This document shows, piece by piece, positions 33,782 through 42,769 of a stretch of DNA of 64,000 nucleotides. Numbering within the stretch: position 1 is the first letter of the stretch; every line of letters starts with the position of its first letter. The translations under genes and the position numbers were made by a program. Below the pieces are notes generated by a model, which worked only from the letters and a program-made list of their open reading frames with translations, was not told where the DNA came from and did not search any database. The DNA lies in the NCBI RefSeq assembly GCF_002165625.1, contig NZ_NGNS01000012.1, forward strand, positions 1 through 64,000, read 5' to 3'. This DNA is from Neiella marina. GTDB lineage: Bacteria > Pseudomonadota > Gammaproteobacteria > Enterobacterales > Neiellaceae.

Positions 33782-35182
33782 ATGGCACAGTTTGGCACCA
33801 CTCTGGGTTACCAACGCTATCACTTCGATAATCTAGCAACCTTATTGGCCAAAGCCTCACCACTTCGCAGCGGTGATCAGCTAGCCGGTATTGCCGCCAC
33901 CAGCATGCAAGAGCGCGTTGCGGCGCAGCTGACATTGGCTGACCTGCCACTCAAAACGTTTTTGCAGCAGCCAGTTATTCCCTACGAGTCGGATGAAGTC
34001 TCACGCTTAATCATCGATAGTCATGATGCCAGTGCATTTGCGCCAATTAGCCATTTAACCGTCGGCGACTTTAGAAATTGGCTGCTGCAATATGAAACAG
34101 ACAGTGCCACCTTGGCTGCTGTTGCCGCCGGTATAACCCCAGAAATGGCGGCAGCGGTTAGCAAAATTATGCGCATCCAAGATCTCATTCTGGTGGCGAG
34201 TAAATGTGAAGTGGTAAGCAGGTTTCGCAACACCATAGGGCTCAAAGGGACGATGTCGACGCGCTTGCAGCCGAATCATCCAACCGATGATCCAGCCGGT
34301 GTCGCAGCGAGCGTGCTCGACGGCTTACTCTATGGCAATGGTGATGCAGTGATTGGTATTAATCCGGCAACCGATAACCTGCAGGCAGTGACTGGATTGA
34401 TGAATATGCTTGACGATGTCATCCAGCATTATCAAATCCCTACCCAATCTTGTGTCCTCACCCATGTTACCACCCACATTGAAGCAATATCGCGCGGTGC
34501 CCCAGTAGATTTGGTGTTTCAGTCAATTGCCGGTACTGAAAAAGCCAATGATGGATTTGGTGTTAGCCTAGCGATTCTCGATGAAGCTTGGGATGCCGCC
34601 AAAAGCCTCAAGCGCGGTAGCATTGGCAACAATTGCATGTATTTCGAAACCGGTCAGGGATCCGCTTTGAGTGCCAATGCCCATTTCGGCGTCGATCAGC
34701 AAACATGTGAAGCAAGAGCCTATGCCGTTGCCAGGCGTTACCAGCCGCTGCTGGTCAATACCGTGGTCGGTTTCATTGGCCCTGAATACTTGTACGACGG
34801 CAAACAAATCATTCGAGCTGGATTGGAAGATCATTTTTGCGGCAAACTATTAGGTCTGCCAATGGGCTGCGATATCTGTTACACCAACCATGCAGAGGCC
34901 GATCAGGATGACATGGACATGCTGTTGACCCAGTTAGCCGCTGCAGGCGTCAACTTCATTATGGGCATTCCCGGTTCCGATGACATCATGCTGAACTACC
35001 AAACCACCTCATTTCATGATGCCCGTTATGCCCGCCAACTTCTTGGTTTAAGCGCAGCTCCTGAGTTTGAGCGTTGGTTATCAGAACTGCAGATCACCGA
35101 TCAAGCCGGTCGCTTGATGATTACCGATCAGCTGCCACCCGCCTTCTCTCAACAATTGCGCAGCGAATTGGAGTCGTCATGA
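33782..35182 (+). CDS. eutB: Ethanolamine ammonia-lyase large subunit
   Basis: 466-aa catalytic subunit of adenosylcobalamin-dependent ethanolamine ammonia-lyase, converting ethanolamine to acetaldehyde and ammonia. The TIM-barrel core is recognisable by ANxAT-like and substrate segments such as RFRNTIGLKGTMSTRLQPNHPTDDP (near 145-170), GDAVIGINPATDN, VFQSIAGTEKANDGFGV and NYQTTSFHDARYARQLLG near the end. Length agrees with E. coli EutB (453 aa). GGGAG precedes the ATG. The TGA overlaps the eutC ATG, so subunits are translated together. No microcompartment, EutA reactivase or permease genes are present; this is a compact non-compartment version. Confidence 0.93.
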   Translation: MAQFGTTLGYQRYHFDNLATLLAKASPLRSGDQLAGIAATSMQERVAAQLTLADLPLKTFLQQPVIPYESDEVSRLIIDSHDASAFAPISHLTVGDFRNWLLQYETDSATLAAVAAGITPEMAAAVSKIMRIQDLILVASKCEVVSRFRNTIGLKGTMSTRLQPNHPTDDPAGVAASVLDGLLYGNGDAVIGINPATDNLQAVTGLMNMLDDVIQHYQIPTQSCVLTHVTTHIEAISRGAPVDLVFQSIAGTEKANDGFGVSLAILDEAWDAAKSLKRGSIGNNCMYFETGQGSALSANAHFGVDQQTCEARAYAVARRYQPLLVNTVVGFIGPEYLYDGKQIIRAGLEDHFCGKLLGLPMGCDICYTNHAEADQDDMDMLLTQLAAAGVNFIMGIPGSDDIMLNYQTTSFHDARYARQLLGLSAAPEFERWLSELQITDQAGRLMITDQLPPAFSQQLRSELESS

Positions 35183-35994
35183 GTCAAACGCCAAAGCAAC
35201 CACCCTCGGTTCAAGCCAACCCATGGCAAAAACTTCGTCGTTATACTGATGCCAGAATTGCCTTGGGGCGGGTCGGAGACAGTTTGCCGACACAAGCCCA
35301 TTTAGAGTTTCAACTCGCCCATGCCCGCGCTCGCGATGCCGTTCATCTGCCACTTGACTACCAGTTGCTGAAACGCCAACTAGACGGCTTTGGCTTGTCC
35401 TCCTTACTACTCCACAGCCAGGCGAAAGACCGCGCCACTTACCTGCAACGGCCAGATCTTGGCCGCCTACTCGATGACTCCTCGCTGCAGCAACTGCAAA
35501 CATATCAAGCCGGGCACAAGTTCGGTTACGACGTCGCCATCGTGATCACCGAAGGGCTATCGTCGTTGGCAATAGAAACCAATGCCTGCAAATTACTTGA
35601 GGTGTTGCTACCGGCATTAGACAACAGCAAGTTGTCGCTGGCGCCACTTTCCATCGTTACACAAGGGCGAGTCGCAGTAGCCGATGCCATCGGTCAATCG
35701 CTCAACGCAAAACTAGTGCTGATATTGGTTGGAGAGAGACCAGGGCTAAGCTCACCCGATAGCATGGGGGCCTACCTGACCTTTCAACCCGAGGTCGGAA
35801 CACCCGATTCAAAACGTAATTGCTTATCCAACATCCGCGAGGGCGGGTTGAGCCCGCAAGAAGCGACCAAAAGGTTGCTTTATCTAATTCAACAAGCGCT
35901 GGGCAGAGGCTATACCGGCGTGGATTTGAAAGATGAAACTGAAGTCGAAGGTGGCCAGCTGGGGCAGAATTTTCTGTTACCTTCGAGCAAGTGA
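35179..35994 (+). CDS. eutC: Ethanolamine ammonia-lyase small subunit
   Basis: 271-aa EutC, which holds part of the B12 site at the interface with EutB. The ATGA overlap with eutB fixes the start; the longer open frame upstream is inside eutB. Seen: RYTDARIALGRVGDSLPT, QLAHARARDAVH, DVAIVITEGLSSLAIE, LVLILVGERPGLSSPDSMGAYLTF and SNIREGGLSP, all family-typical. Shorter at the N-terminus than the E. coli form (about 295 aa). Confidence 0.92.
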   Translation: MSQTPKQPPSVQANPWQKLRRYTDARIALGRVGDSLPTQAHLEFQLAHARARDAVHLPLDYQLLKRQLDGFGLSSLLLHSQAKDRATYLQRPDLGRLLDDSSLQQLQTYQAGHKFGYDVAIVITEGLSSLAIETNACKLLEVLLPALDNSKLSLAPLSIVTQGRVAVADAIGQSLNAKLVLILVGERPGLSSPDSMGAYLTFQPEVGTPDSKRNCLSNIREGGLSPQEATKRLLYLIQQALGRGYTGVDLKDETEVEGGQLGQNFLLPSSK

Positions 35995-35999
35995 ATACT

Positions 36000-36021
36000 G
36001 CCCCGCATGGCATTGCGGGGC
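36000..36021. terminator. Hairpin between convergent eutC and hupE-like genes
   Basis: GCCCCGCA (36000-36007) pairs perfectly with TGCGGGGC (36014-36021), 6-nt loop. No T-run, so termination efficiency is uncertain. Confidence 0.5.
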
Positions 36022-36041
36022 ACCAATACTTATAAGAACAC

Positions 36042-36833
36042 CTACAAGAACACCCGCTCAATAAACCAATAGAGACCAACCAAGCCTATTAGCGCCGAGG
36101 CAGGTATTTGCACCGCAGCGCGATACCAAGATTGATTGCGAATCAAAAAGGTGGCGATAAAGGCGAACAGAATGACACTGATCTGGCCGAATTCAACACC
36201 AAGATTAAAAGCAAGCAAGGCAGGAACAAGGTCATCTTTTGGCAAACCATAGTCACTGAGCACTGAGGCAAACCCGAGCCCGTGCAGTAAACCAAAGCCA
36301 AACACCACTGCCGGTCGCCACTTCGAAGCCTGTTTGAAGATGCAGTTTTCAACCGCCACCCAAACAATCGATAAGGCAATTAATGGCTCGACAATACTGC
36401 CCGGCACCGCGACTAAACCAAGCGCAGCTAACCCCAAGGTAATCGAATGGGCCAGAGTAAACGCCGTGATCTGCCACAGTAGCGAGGCCAATAACAGACT
36501 TGAGAAAAACAGCCCCAACACGAACAGGATATGATCCAGCCCCTTGGGAATGATGTGCTCAAAGCCAGCGCCGATATAAAGCTGGAATTTCTCCAACGAT
36601 GACATCGCGGCGAGTTTACGCAGTCGTTTACGTTTCAGAGCTGCCTGATATTCTTCATCGATTTGGCCTGCTTCAAGTTGCATTTCACCCAGCTCAATAT
36701 CGAGAATAATGTCTTCATCCTGCGGATGAGCGTGAGCACTTGAGGGCATCAAACAAGATAACCACAAAGCAACCAACAGTATCTTGAGAAAAAAAAGAGG
36801 CCTGATAACAGGCCTCATTAACAGCGTGGTCAT
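36042..36833 (-). CDS. HupE/UreJ-2-like membrane protein
   Basis: 263-aa protein with a signal-like N-terminus (to about residue 35, ending SSAHA), a short acidic periplasmic stretch and about six helices. The block FQLYIGAGFEHIIPKGLDHILFVLGLFF with its His residues, plus ITAFTLAHSITLGLAALG and GLLHGLGFASVL, is typical of HupE/UreJ-2, proteins proposed to move nickel or other metal ions. The ATG at 36833 is four bases after the M3 peptidase stop; it lacks a strong ribosome site. The first codons contain the terminator-like hairpin of the upstream gene (36789-36816), so the true start and mode of expression are uncertain. Confidence 0.72.
   Translation of the reverse strand: MTTLLMRPVIRPLFFLKILLVALWLSCLMPSSAHAHPQDEDIILDIELGEMQLEAGQIDEEYQAALKRKRLRKLAAMSSLEKFQLYIGAGFEHIIPKGLDHILFVLGLFFSSLLLASLLWQITAFTLAHSITLGLAALGLVAVPGSIVEPLIALSIVWVAVENCIFKQASKWRPAVVFGFGLLHGLGFASVLSDYGLPKDDLVPALLAFNLGVEFGQISVILFAFIATFLIRNQSWYRAAVQIPASALIGLVGLYWFIERVFL
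36789..36816 (-). terminator. Terminator-like hairpin inside the start of the HupE-like gene
   Basis: GAGGCCTG (36797-36804) and CAGGCCTC (36809-36816) form a perfect 8-bp stem with a 4-nt loop; eight T follow on the minus strand. It lies 22 bp past the peptidase stop but within codons 6-15 of the next open frame, coding for R-P-V-I-R-P-L-F-F. Confidence 0.75.
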
Positions 36834-36837
36834 GAGC

Positions 36838-39072
36838 TTAGTCTTCGCTGCCGTCCAAGCCGCGAACCTTCAGCAAAGCATCAATGGTCGGCGCCCGGCC
36901 ACGGAACTTCTTGTACAAGGTCATCGCGTCTTCAGTTGAGCCTTTCTCATAGACATGAGTCCGAAGCTTCTGGGCTAGTTCAGGATCGAACACATCACCG
37001 GCTTCTTTAAAGGCTTCAAAGCCATCTGAATCGAGTACCGCTGAGTGAACGTAGCTGTAATAGCCCGCAGCGTAGCCACCAGCAAAGATGTGCGAGAAGT
37101 AGGTGGAACGATAGCGCGGAGCAATCTCATCGATGAGACCAATTTTCGCCATCGACGCTTTTTCAAACTCGCCGGCATCTTTGAGCTCATCATCAGCAGT
37201 CAGGGTATGCCAATCCATATCTAGTAGTGATGCAGCCAGATACTCGGTGTTAGCAAAGCCTTGGTTGAACTTCGATGCTTTCAACAGCTTAGCGATCAGC
37301 TCATCAGGGATCACTTCGCCGGTTTCGTAGTGGGTAGCAAAGGTCTTCAGAATGGCTGGCTCAGCGGCCCAATGCTCAAGGATCTGAGCCGGGAATTCAG
37401 TGAAGTCACGTGGACCTGAAGTACCTGACATGCTCTGATAGGTCACATTGGTTAGCAAACCATGAAGGGCATGGCCGAACTCGTGGAATAAAGTGGTGAC
37501 ATTCTCAAAGCTCAACAGCGCTGGTGCATCGCCAACTGGACCTGGGAAGTTACACACATTAACCACCACTGGGCGCTCAACGCCATCCAAGTTGGATTGG
37601 CCTTTGAAGCTGCTCATCCAAGCGCCACCACGTTTGTTCGAGCGGGTGAAGTAGTCGCCAATAAAGATACCTAAGTGGCTACCATCTTTATCTTTCACTT
37701 CCCACACGCGAGCATCTGGGTGGTAGGTATCAATATCGTGCAGCTCTGTGAAGGTCAGGCCCCAAAGCTTGTTTGAGGTATCGAATACGCCTTTCAATAC
37801 ATTGTCCAACGACAAATAGGGCTTCAGGCTGGCTTCGTCTAAGTCATACTTGGCTTTACGAACTTTCTCGGCGTACTGCCACCAATCCCAAGCCGCGACT
37901 TTAAAGTCATGACCTTCGGCATCAACAACTGCTTGCATGTCAGCGACTTCGCGCTTGGCTCGCTCCAACGCTGGCGCCCAAAGCTGCATGAGTAAGTCGT
38001 AAACACCTTCTGGGGTATTGACCATGCGCTCTTCTAGGATGAAATGAGCATGGGTTTCATAGCCCATAATTTTGGCCCGCTCGGCACGCAATTTAGCAAT
38101 CTTGGCAGCAACAGCCTTGTTATCGAATTCGTTGTCGTTATCACCGCGGTAGATGTATGAGTTATACAACTTTTCACGCAGGTCGCGACGGGCCGACTCG
38201 GTCAGGAATGGGTACATGCTTGAGCGATGCGGGGTGAACACGTACTTGTCTTTGTACTTCGCTTTGTCTTCGTCAGTTTCAGCTGCGTCCATTTTCTGCT
38301 GAGCTGCGCTCGCCGCTGCTTGAATAACACCTTCGGACAGACCTTCGAGATCGGATTTATCCAGAATCAACTCAAAGCCGTTGGTCTCTGCTAGCAGATT
38401 TTGGCCGTACTGGGTGGTCAATTGTGACAACTCAGAATTAATCTTGGTGATTTGCTGTTTTTGCTCAGCAGACAATAGCGCGCCGCTGCGAACAAAGTCT
38501 TTACGAGTATCTTCAAGAAACTTCAGTTGTTCAGCAGTTAAATCCAACCCTTGTCGAGCTTGGTAGACCGCTTCGACCCGCTCAAACAGCCCCTGATTGA
38601 GGTTGATTTTGTCGTAGTGGGCAGAAATCAGTGGACTCAACTCTCGCTGCAGTTGTTGCAATTGCGGATTGGTATTTGAGCCAGCTAGGTTATAAAACAC
38701 ACGCTGCACTTTGCCGAGCAACTTACCGGTTCGCTCCAATTCTTCAATGGTGTTAGCAAAAGTCGGTGCTTCCGGGTTCTGCACGATGGCATCAATTTCC
38801 GCCAAGTGATCTTGCATGCCTTTCTCGAAAGCTGGCATGTAGTGTTCATCTTTAATCTTGCTAAATGGTGGAATTTGGAACGGCGTGTCGTATTCAGTGA
38901 AAAATGGGTTGGTTTGCTGTACCGGGTTTTCCGCTGCAATTTGCTGTGTTTGAGGAGCAGCAACTTCTGCGGTTACTTGTTCATTCTTGGGTTGTTCAGA
39001 GCATGCGCCCAATGCCAAAGCGATTGATAGGGCAATGACAGATTGACGCACAGATGAAGGATTGAAACTCAT
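36838..39072 (-). CDS. Peptidyl-dipeptidase, M3 family lipoprotein
   Basis: 744-aa M3 zinc metallopeptidase of the Dcp/oligopeptidase A type. Lipoprotein signal with lipobox L-G-A-C (Cys24), then a low-complexity linker, a helical region, and the catalytic HEFGH at residues 530-534; the third zinc ligand is expected about 25 residues later in FTEFPAQILEHW. The substrate loop with SMSGTSGPRDF is family-typical. It should cut short peptides in the periplasm, supplying dipeptides. Dcp of E. coli is about 680 aa and periplasmic or cytoplasmic; the lipoprotein form is usual in Alteromonadales and Xanthomonadales. Confidence 0.9.
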   Translation of the reverse strand: MSFNPSSVRQSVIALSIALALGACSEQPKNEQVTAEVAAPQTQQIAAENPVQQTNPFFTEYDTPFQIPPFSKIKDEHYMPAFEKGMQDHLAEIDAIVQNPEAPTFANTIEELERTGKLLGKVQRVFYNLAGSNTNPQLQQLQRELSPLISAHYDKINLNQGLFERVEAVYQARQGLDLTAEQLKFLEDTRKDFVRSGALLSAEQKQQITKINSELSQLTTQYGQNLLAETNGFELILDKSDLEGLSEGVIQAAASAAQQKMDAAETDEDKAKYKDKYVFTPHRSSMYPFLTESARRDLREKLYNSYIYRGDNDNEFDNKAVAAKIAKLRAERAKIMGYETHAHFILEERMVNTPEGVYDLLMQLWAPALERAKREVADMQAVVDAEGHDFKVAAWDWWQYAEKVRKAKYDLDEASLKPYLSLDNVLKGVFDTSNKLWGLTFTELHDIDTYHPDARVWEVKDKDGSHLGIFIGDYFTRSNKRGGAWMSSFKGQSNLDGVERPVVVNVCNFPGPVGDAPALLSFENVTTLFHEFGHALHGLLTNVTYQSMSGTSGPRDFTEFPAQILEHWAAEPAILKTFATHYETGEVIPDELIAKLLKASKFNQGFANTEYLAASLLDMDWHTLTADDELKDAGEFEKASMAKIGLIDEIAPRYRSTYFSHIFAGGYAAGYYSYVHSAVLDSDGFEAFKEAGDVFDPELAQKLRTHVYEKGSTEDAMTLYKKFRGRAPTIDALLKVRGLDGSED

Positions 39073-39434
39073 TTCCTTTTGTCTCCTGATCTTTCTTTCT
39101 CGGTAGTAGATAGTTGTTGGTTTTTTGTTGTTTTTTTATTTTGCGCAGTGACTATACATTAGCTGTTTTTTTAATAGCAAAGCCATTTGCTCGGCGGAAT
39201 TTTCCACGGCATCAGCGATTTGACTAACTACTCAGCAAAAGCGCATAAATACCGCCCCACCGAACCAGCTGGCCTTGAGTTGAATTGAACTTGAGTAGCT
39301 CAAGCGCGCTCACAGTAAGCATCGCTACTAGCAGTTGTTATTGACGCATACCGAAACGACCCAATTATATGTGCTCTAATTCTGGTAACAATTTGAAACA
39401 AACAAGTTTGTAAGAAAGCAAGAAGAGCACAAAC
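39073..39434. promoter_or_regulatory. Region upstream of the M3 peptidase gene
   Basis: T-rich promoter region of about 360 bp between the peptidase start and the tRNA terminator. I see no operator repeats and no credible open frame. Confidence 0.35.
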
Positions 39435-39463
39435 AAAAAAGCCCCGCTCAGATGAGCAGGGCT
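39435..39463 (-). terminator. Intrinsic terminator after tRNA-Leu
   Basis: AGCCCCGCTCA (39440-39450) pairs with TGAGCAGGGCT (39453-39463) with one mismatch and a 2-nt gap; six T follow on the minus strand. Confidence 0.88.
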
Positions 39464-39472
39464 TCGGAATAA

Positions 39473-39559
39473 TGGTACCAGAGGGCGGACTTGAACCGCC
39501 ACGCCCGTGAAGGCAACGGATTTTGAATCCGTCATGTCTACCAATTTCATCACTCTGGC
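39473..39559 (-). tRNA. tRNA-Leu, anticodon CAA
   Basis: 87-nt class II tRNA with encoded CCA. The acceptor arm GCCAGAG pairs with CTCTGGT (one G-T pair). The anticodon stem ACGGA / TCCGT encloses loop TTCAAAA, giving CAA (reads UUG). A long variable arm (GTTGCCTTCACGGGCGT) and T arm GGCGGTTCAAGTCCGCC follow. Single tRNA with its own terminator. Confidence 0.95.
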
Positions 39560-39847
39560 ATGATTGTTTTCGCGCTTTTGTCAGCACCACCTCAATCAAG
39601 GTGGGCGCCATTATATCGTTAGTTTTGAGGCTGACAAGCCCTAAACTAAAAAAAAATGTCGTTCTGATTGCAATCCCAAGCTCGAATGATTATTTGTTGC
39701 TCAGAGAAGCTCAATATCGTTGATATTTTCAACAGAACTGGCAGCAACAACCTCAACCAAGGCAATCAACGCCATTGACATTACATCGCAACAATAATGG
39801 CTGCTACAATAGCGCCTCTGTTTTGTGCCAATAGCAAGTAGTGCTTC

Positions 39848-40336
39848 ATGTCAGTCAACTATCCACCTGCCAGCTTTATTCGCCGTTTTGCCGCTTTGAT
39901 TTATGATTTACTGCTCGCGGCATCCATTGTCGTCATTGCTCACTTATTACTGAGTGTTGTGCTGATCATTGTTGCCCAAAGCGATGTACTCAACTTAGAA
40001 CAATACAAAGAAGGCCTCGTTGGCTTCCTAGCCACCTATCGCTCAGCTCACTTGCTATTTCTTGCATCGACAGTTGCGATTTTCTTCATGTGGTTCTGGA
40101 CCCATGGCGGCCAAACACTGGGGATGAAAGCTTGGCGTCTGCGAATTCAAAATGACGATGGCACGCCGATTCACCCCCGTCAGGCGGTGGTAAGAGTGTG
40201 TTTTGCCCTTGGCGGTTTGGGCAATCTGTTGATTCTAGTTGATTGGCAGAACAAGCGAGCGCTGCAAGATCGACTGTCCGATTCGATGGTAGTGACACTG
40301 CCCAAAGGCGAAAATGGACCGCTCAAGCGGCGCTAA
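39848..40336 (+). CDS. RDD-family membrane protein
   Basis: 162-aa protein with three hydrophobic helices (about 15-40, 60-85, 115-135). The RDD signature is partly present: R-R-F-A-A-L-I-Y-D at residues 13-21 and LRIQNDDG before the third helix. These proteins are of unknown transport or assembly role. It is convergent with lptG, 30 bp away. The ATG lacks a good ribosome site. Confidence 0.82.
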   Translation: MSVNYPPASFIRRFAALIYDLLLAASIVVIAHLLLSVVLIIVAQSDVLNLEQYKEGLVGFLATYRSAHLLFLASTVAIFFMWFWTHGGQTLGMKAWRLRIQNDDGTPIHPRQAVVRVCFALGGLGNLLILVDWQNKRALQDRLSDSMVVTLPKGENGPLKRR

Positions 40337-40366
40337 TCGTGCCACTCGACGCGGAAATAGTTGTTG

Positions 40367-41431
40367 TTAACTTCGCCTTAGCAGATAAATCGCAAAACCG
40401 AGGAACAGTAACGATGGCAGTGCCGCCGAGATCAATGGCGGTACCGCGAACACCACCGACAGCGGACCAAATAGCTGATCAGCCAGATGAAACGCGAAAC
40501 CGGCAATCACCCCCAAGACAATCCGAGCGCCCATGGTTACCGTGCGTAGCGGGCCAAAAATGAATGACAACGCCAACAGCATCATAGTGGCCACAGCTAG
40601 CGGTTTAAGGATCTTGCGCCACATCGTCAGCTCATAAAGTGTCGAGTCTTGCTTGCCCGCTTTTAAGTAATCGACGTAATCCATCAAACCAGCTATCGGT
40701 AAGGCATCGGGTTTAATCGATACGACACTCAATTTATTCGGCGTCAGGGTACTATTCCACTGCGCTTGCTCTTTGAAGTCAGTTGAAATTTGGCTGTCGG
40801 TAAAACGCGTGTGGTGGACTTCATTCACTTGCCAGCCCTTGCCACTGTAGTGTGCTTCTCGAAAGTGAAATACCTCTTGCAAGCGGTTCTGCTCATCGAA
40901 ATGATACTGAGTCACTGCATGCAGCTCATCAGCATCGAGCACCGAGCCAATGTAAACAAAACTGTCGCCATCTTTGGCCCAGGTTCCCGACTTACTCGAT
41001 AAGATACTGCCGCCGGAAATCGCTGCTGACTTCAACTCTCGAGCAAACCGTTCACTGGCCGGAACTCCCCACTCACCAATAGCCATCATGAGTAACGCCA
41101 AGGGAATCGCAGTTTTAAGTACCGAGCCGGAAATATTCAACTTGCTCAGACCAGAGGATTGCATCACCACCAATTCACTGTGGGATGCCAGCATGCCCAA
41201 GCCAACCAAAGCCCCCATCAGAGCACAAACGGGGAAGAAGATTTCAATATCTCGCGGCGCAGAGAACAGCATGAAAATGACTGCATCAACGATGTCATAG
41301 TCACCCTTGCCGACATGCTTGAGCTGTTGAACGAAACGGATAAGAGAAGACAAACCTACCAGCACCAGTAACACTAAACTGGTAGTGCCAAGCAGAGTGC
41401 GACCGATATGGCGGTCGATAATTGAGTACAT
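40367..41431 (-). CDS. lptG: LPS export ABC transporter permease LptG
   Basis: 354-aa inner-membrane protein of the LptB2FGC machine that lifts lipopolysaccharide out of the inner membrane. Start MYSIIDRHIGRTLLGTT is family-typical; three helices, a periplasmic beta-jellyroll (about 130-270) and three more helices follow. The ATG overlaps the lptF stop by one base (TAATG). Confidence 0.92.
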   Translation of the reverse strand: MYSIIDRHIGRTLLGTTSLVLLVLVGLSSLIRFVQQLKHVGKGDYDIVDAVIFMLFSAPRDIEIFFPVCALMGALVGLGMLASHSELVVMQSSGLSKLNISGSVLKTAIPLALLMMAIGEWGVPASERFARELKSAAISGGSILSSKSGTWAKDGDSFVYIGSVLDADELHAVTQYHFDEQNRLQEVFHFREAHYSGKGWQVNEVHHTRFTDSQISTDFKEQAQWNSTLTPNKLSVVSIKPDALPIAGLMDYVDYLKAGKQDSTLYELTMWRKILKPLAVATMMLLALSFIFGPLRTVTMGARIVLGVIAGFAFHLADQLFGPLSVVFAVPPLISAALPSLLFLGFAIYLLRRS

Positions 41432-42543
41432 TAAGCGCGCCTCCAAACCATAAGCTTGCGCTTGAACTTGGCGCCGGTCTCACGACCACTCAATAGCAAA
41501 CTCACCGCAATTGCCAAGCCAATCAAGTGCACCCACCAGAGTCCCATCCATGCAGGAATCGCTTCACTTTGCAGGGCTTTTCGGCCCGCCATCAAAAAGA
41601 TGAAGTAGGCAAGATAAAGTAAGATTGCCGGCAGCATTTTAGCAAAAGCACCCTGCCGCGGATTAACCACTGAAAGCGGCACAGCTAACAGCGTAAGAAT
41701 AGGAATTGCCAATGGTAGAGCGATCCGCCAGTGAAATTCAGCCACCCGGTCTGGATCATCACTGTTATAGAGCTCTGTGGTTGGCACAGCATCGAGTTTG
41801 CGGCGTTTGCGTTCAGAAATTTGTGCCTTCGCGTCAATTACATAGGTATCAAAGGTAACGCGATTATAATCCTGTTGACTCGGCGAACCCTCGTATCGTT
41901 CGCCGTTGCTCAACTCAAGATTAACTGAGCCATCGGCTTGCTCCTTTAACACGCCTTGTTCAGCCAAAACTAGGCTACCTCGTTTATCGGCACTCCAGCC
42001 ATCGGCCATCTGCGCGACAAACACCTTGTCTAGTTGATTACCACGCTTACTAATATTTTCTACGAAAATCACCGTATTACCGTCTTTACTTTGACGAAAA
42101 CGGCCTTCGACTAAGGCTTGGACATTGGTATCGGCTTCTGCCTGTTCTAATAACTGTAACTCTCGCTCTTTACTCACCGGAACCAAGTAAAGCGTTAAGA
42201 ATGCGGTAACAATAGTAATCACAGCGGCGAGAATAAGTGTGACGCGGGTTACATACCACTCACTAACACCGGTTGCTAACAGAACCACCATCTCGCTTTG
42301 CACGTACATTCGGCCAAGAGCCATCAAAATGCCCAAAAACAAGCTCAAAGGTAAGATCATTGTCGCCAAGGCGGGAACATTAAGGCTCAACAATTGAAAC
42401 AGTATGGCACCGGCAATTTTGCCTTCAGAGGCATCTGCCAGAATGGAGACCAGTTCGCGGCTTATAAAAACCACCATCAGCACGCTGAATACAGCGAGCG
42501 TGGACTTCAGAACTTCAACGAGTAAAAAGCGAAATACAATCAA
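41431..42543 (-). CDS. lptF: LPS export ABC transporter permease LptF
   Basis: 370-aa partner of LptG. I chose TTG 42541-42543, giving (M)IVFRFLLVEVLKSTLAVFSVL, because this is how LptF proteins normally begin and AGGAA lies six bases upstream; a 20-codon extension to an upstream in-frame start has no family support. Six helices with a central jellyroll are visible. Divergent from pepA, the usual gammaproteobacterial order. Confidence 0.9.
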   Translation of the reverse strand: MIVFRFLLVEVLKSTLAVFSVLMVVFISRELVSILADASEGKIAGAILFQLLSLNVPALATMILPLSLFLGILMALGRMYVQSEMVVLLATGVSEWYVTRVTLILAAVITIVTAFLTLYLVPVSKERELQLLEQAEADTNVQALVEGRFRQSKDGNTVIFVENISKRGNQLDKVFVAQMADGWSADKRGSLVLAEQGVLKEQADGSVNLELSNGERYEGSPSQQDYNRVTFDTYVIDAKAQISERKRRKLDAVPTTELYNSDDPDRVAEFHWRIALPLAIPILTLLAVPLSVVNPRQGAFAKMLPAILLYLAYFIFLMAGRKALQSEAIPAWMGLWWVHLIGLAIAVSLLLSGRETGAKFKRKLMVWRRA

Positions 42544-42769
42544 GGTTTGTTCCTGACTGATAAATGTGTCATTTTTAATGCCTGAGACTATGATTTGCGA
42601 CAAACCTCAGGTTTTTACTAATATTTGCTAGTAAGCCTGCTTAACACGCATTATCTATAGAAAAGCTCAAAAAGAATACTTTTCTTTACCGACGCAGCGA
42701 TTGCACCAAATAGCAGGCGCTGATTATCCAACAAATAGAATTATAAGTCTTTATATAATAGGAGCATCC

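Noticed and set aside
39300-39611. 103-codon minus-strand frame across the tRNA
   Set aside because: It is the tRNA and its terminator read as protein.
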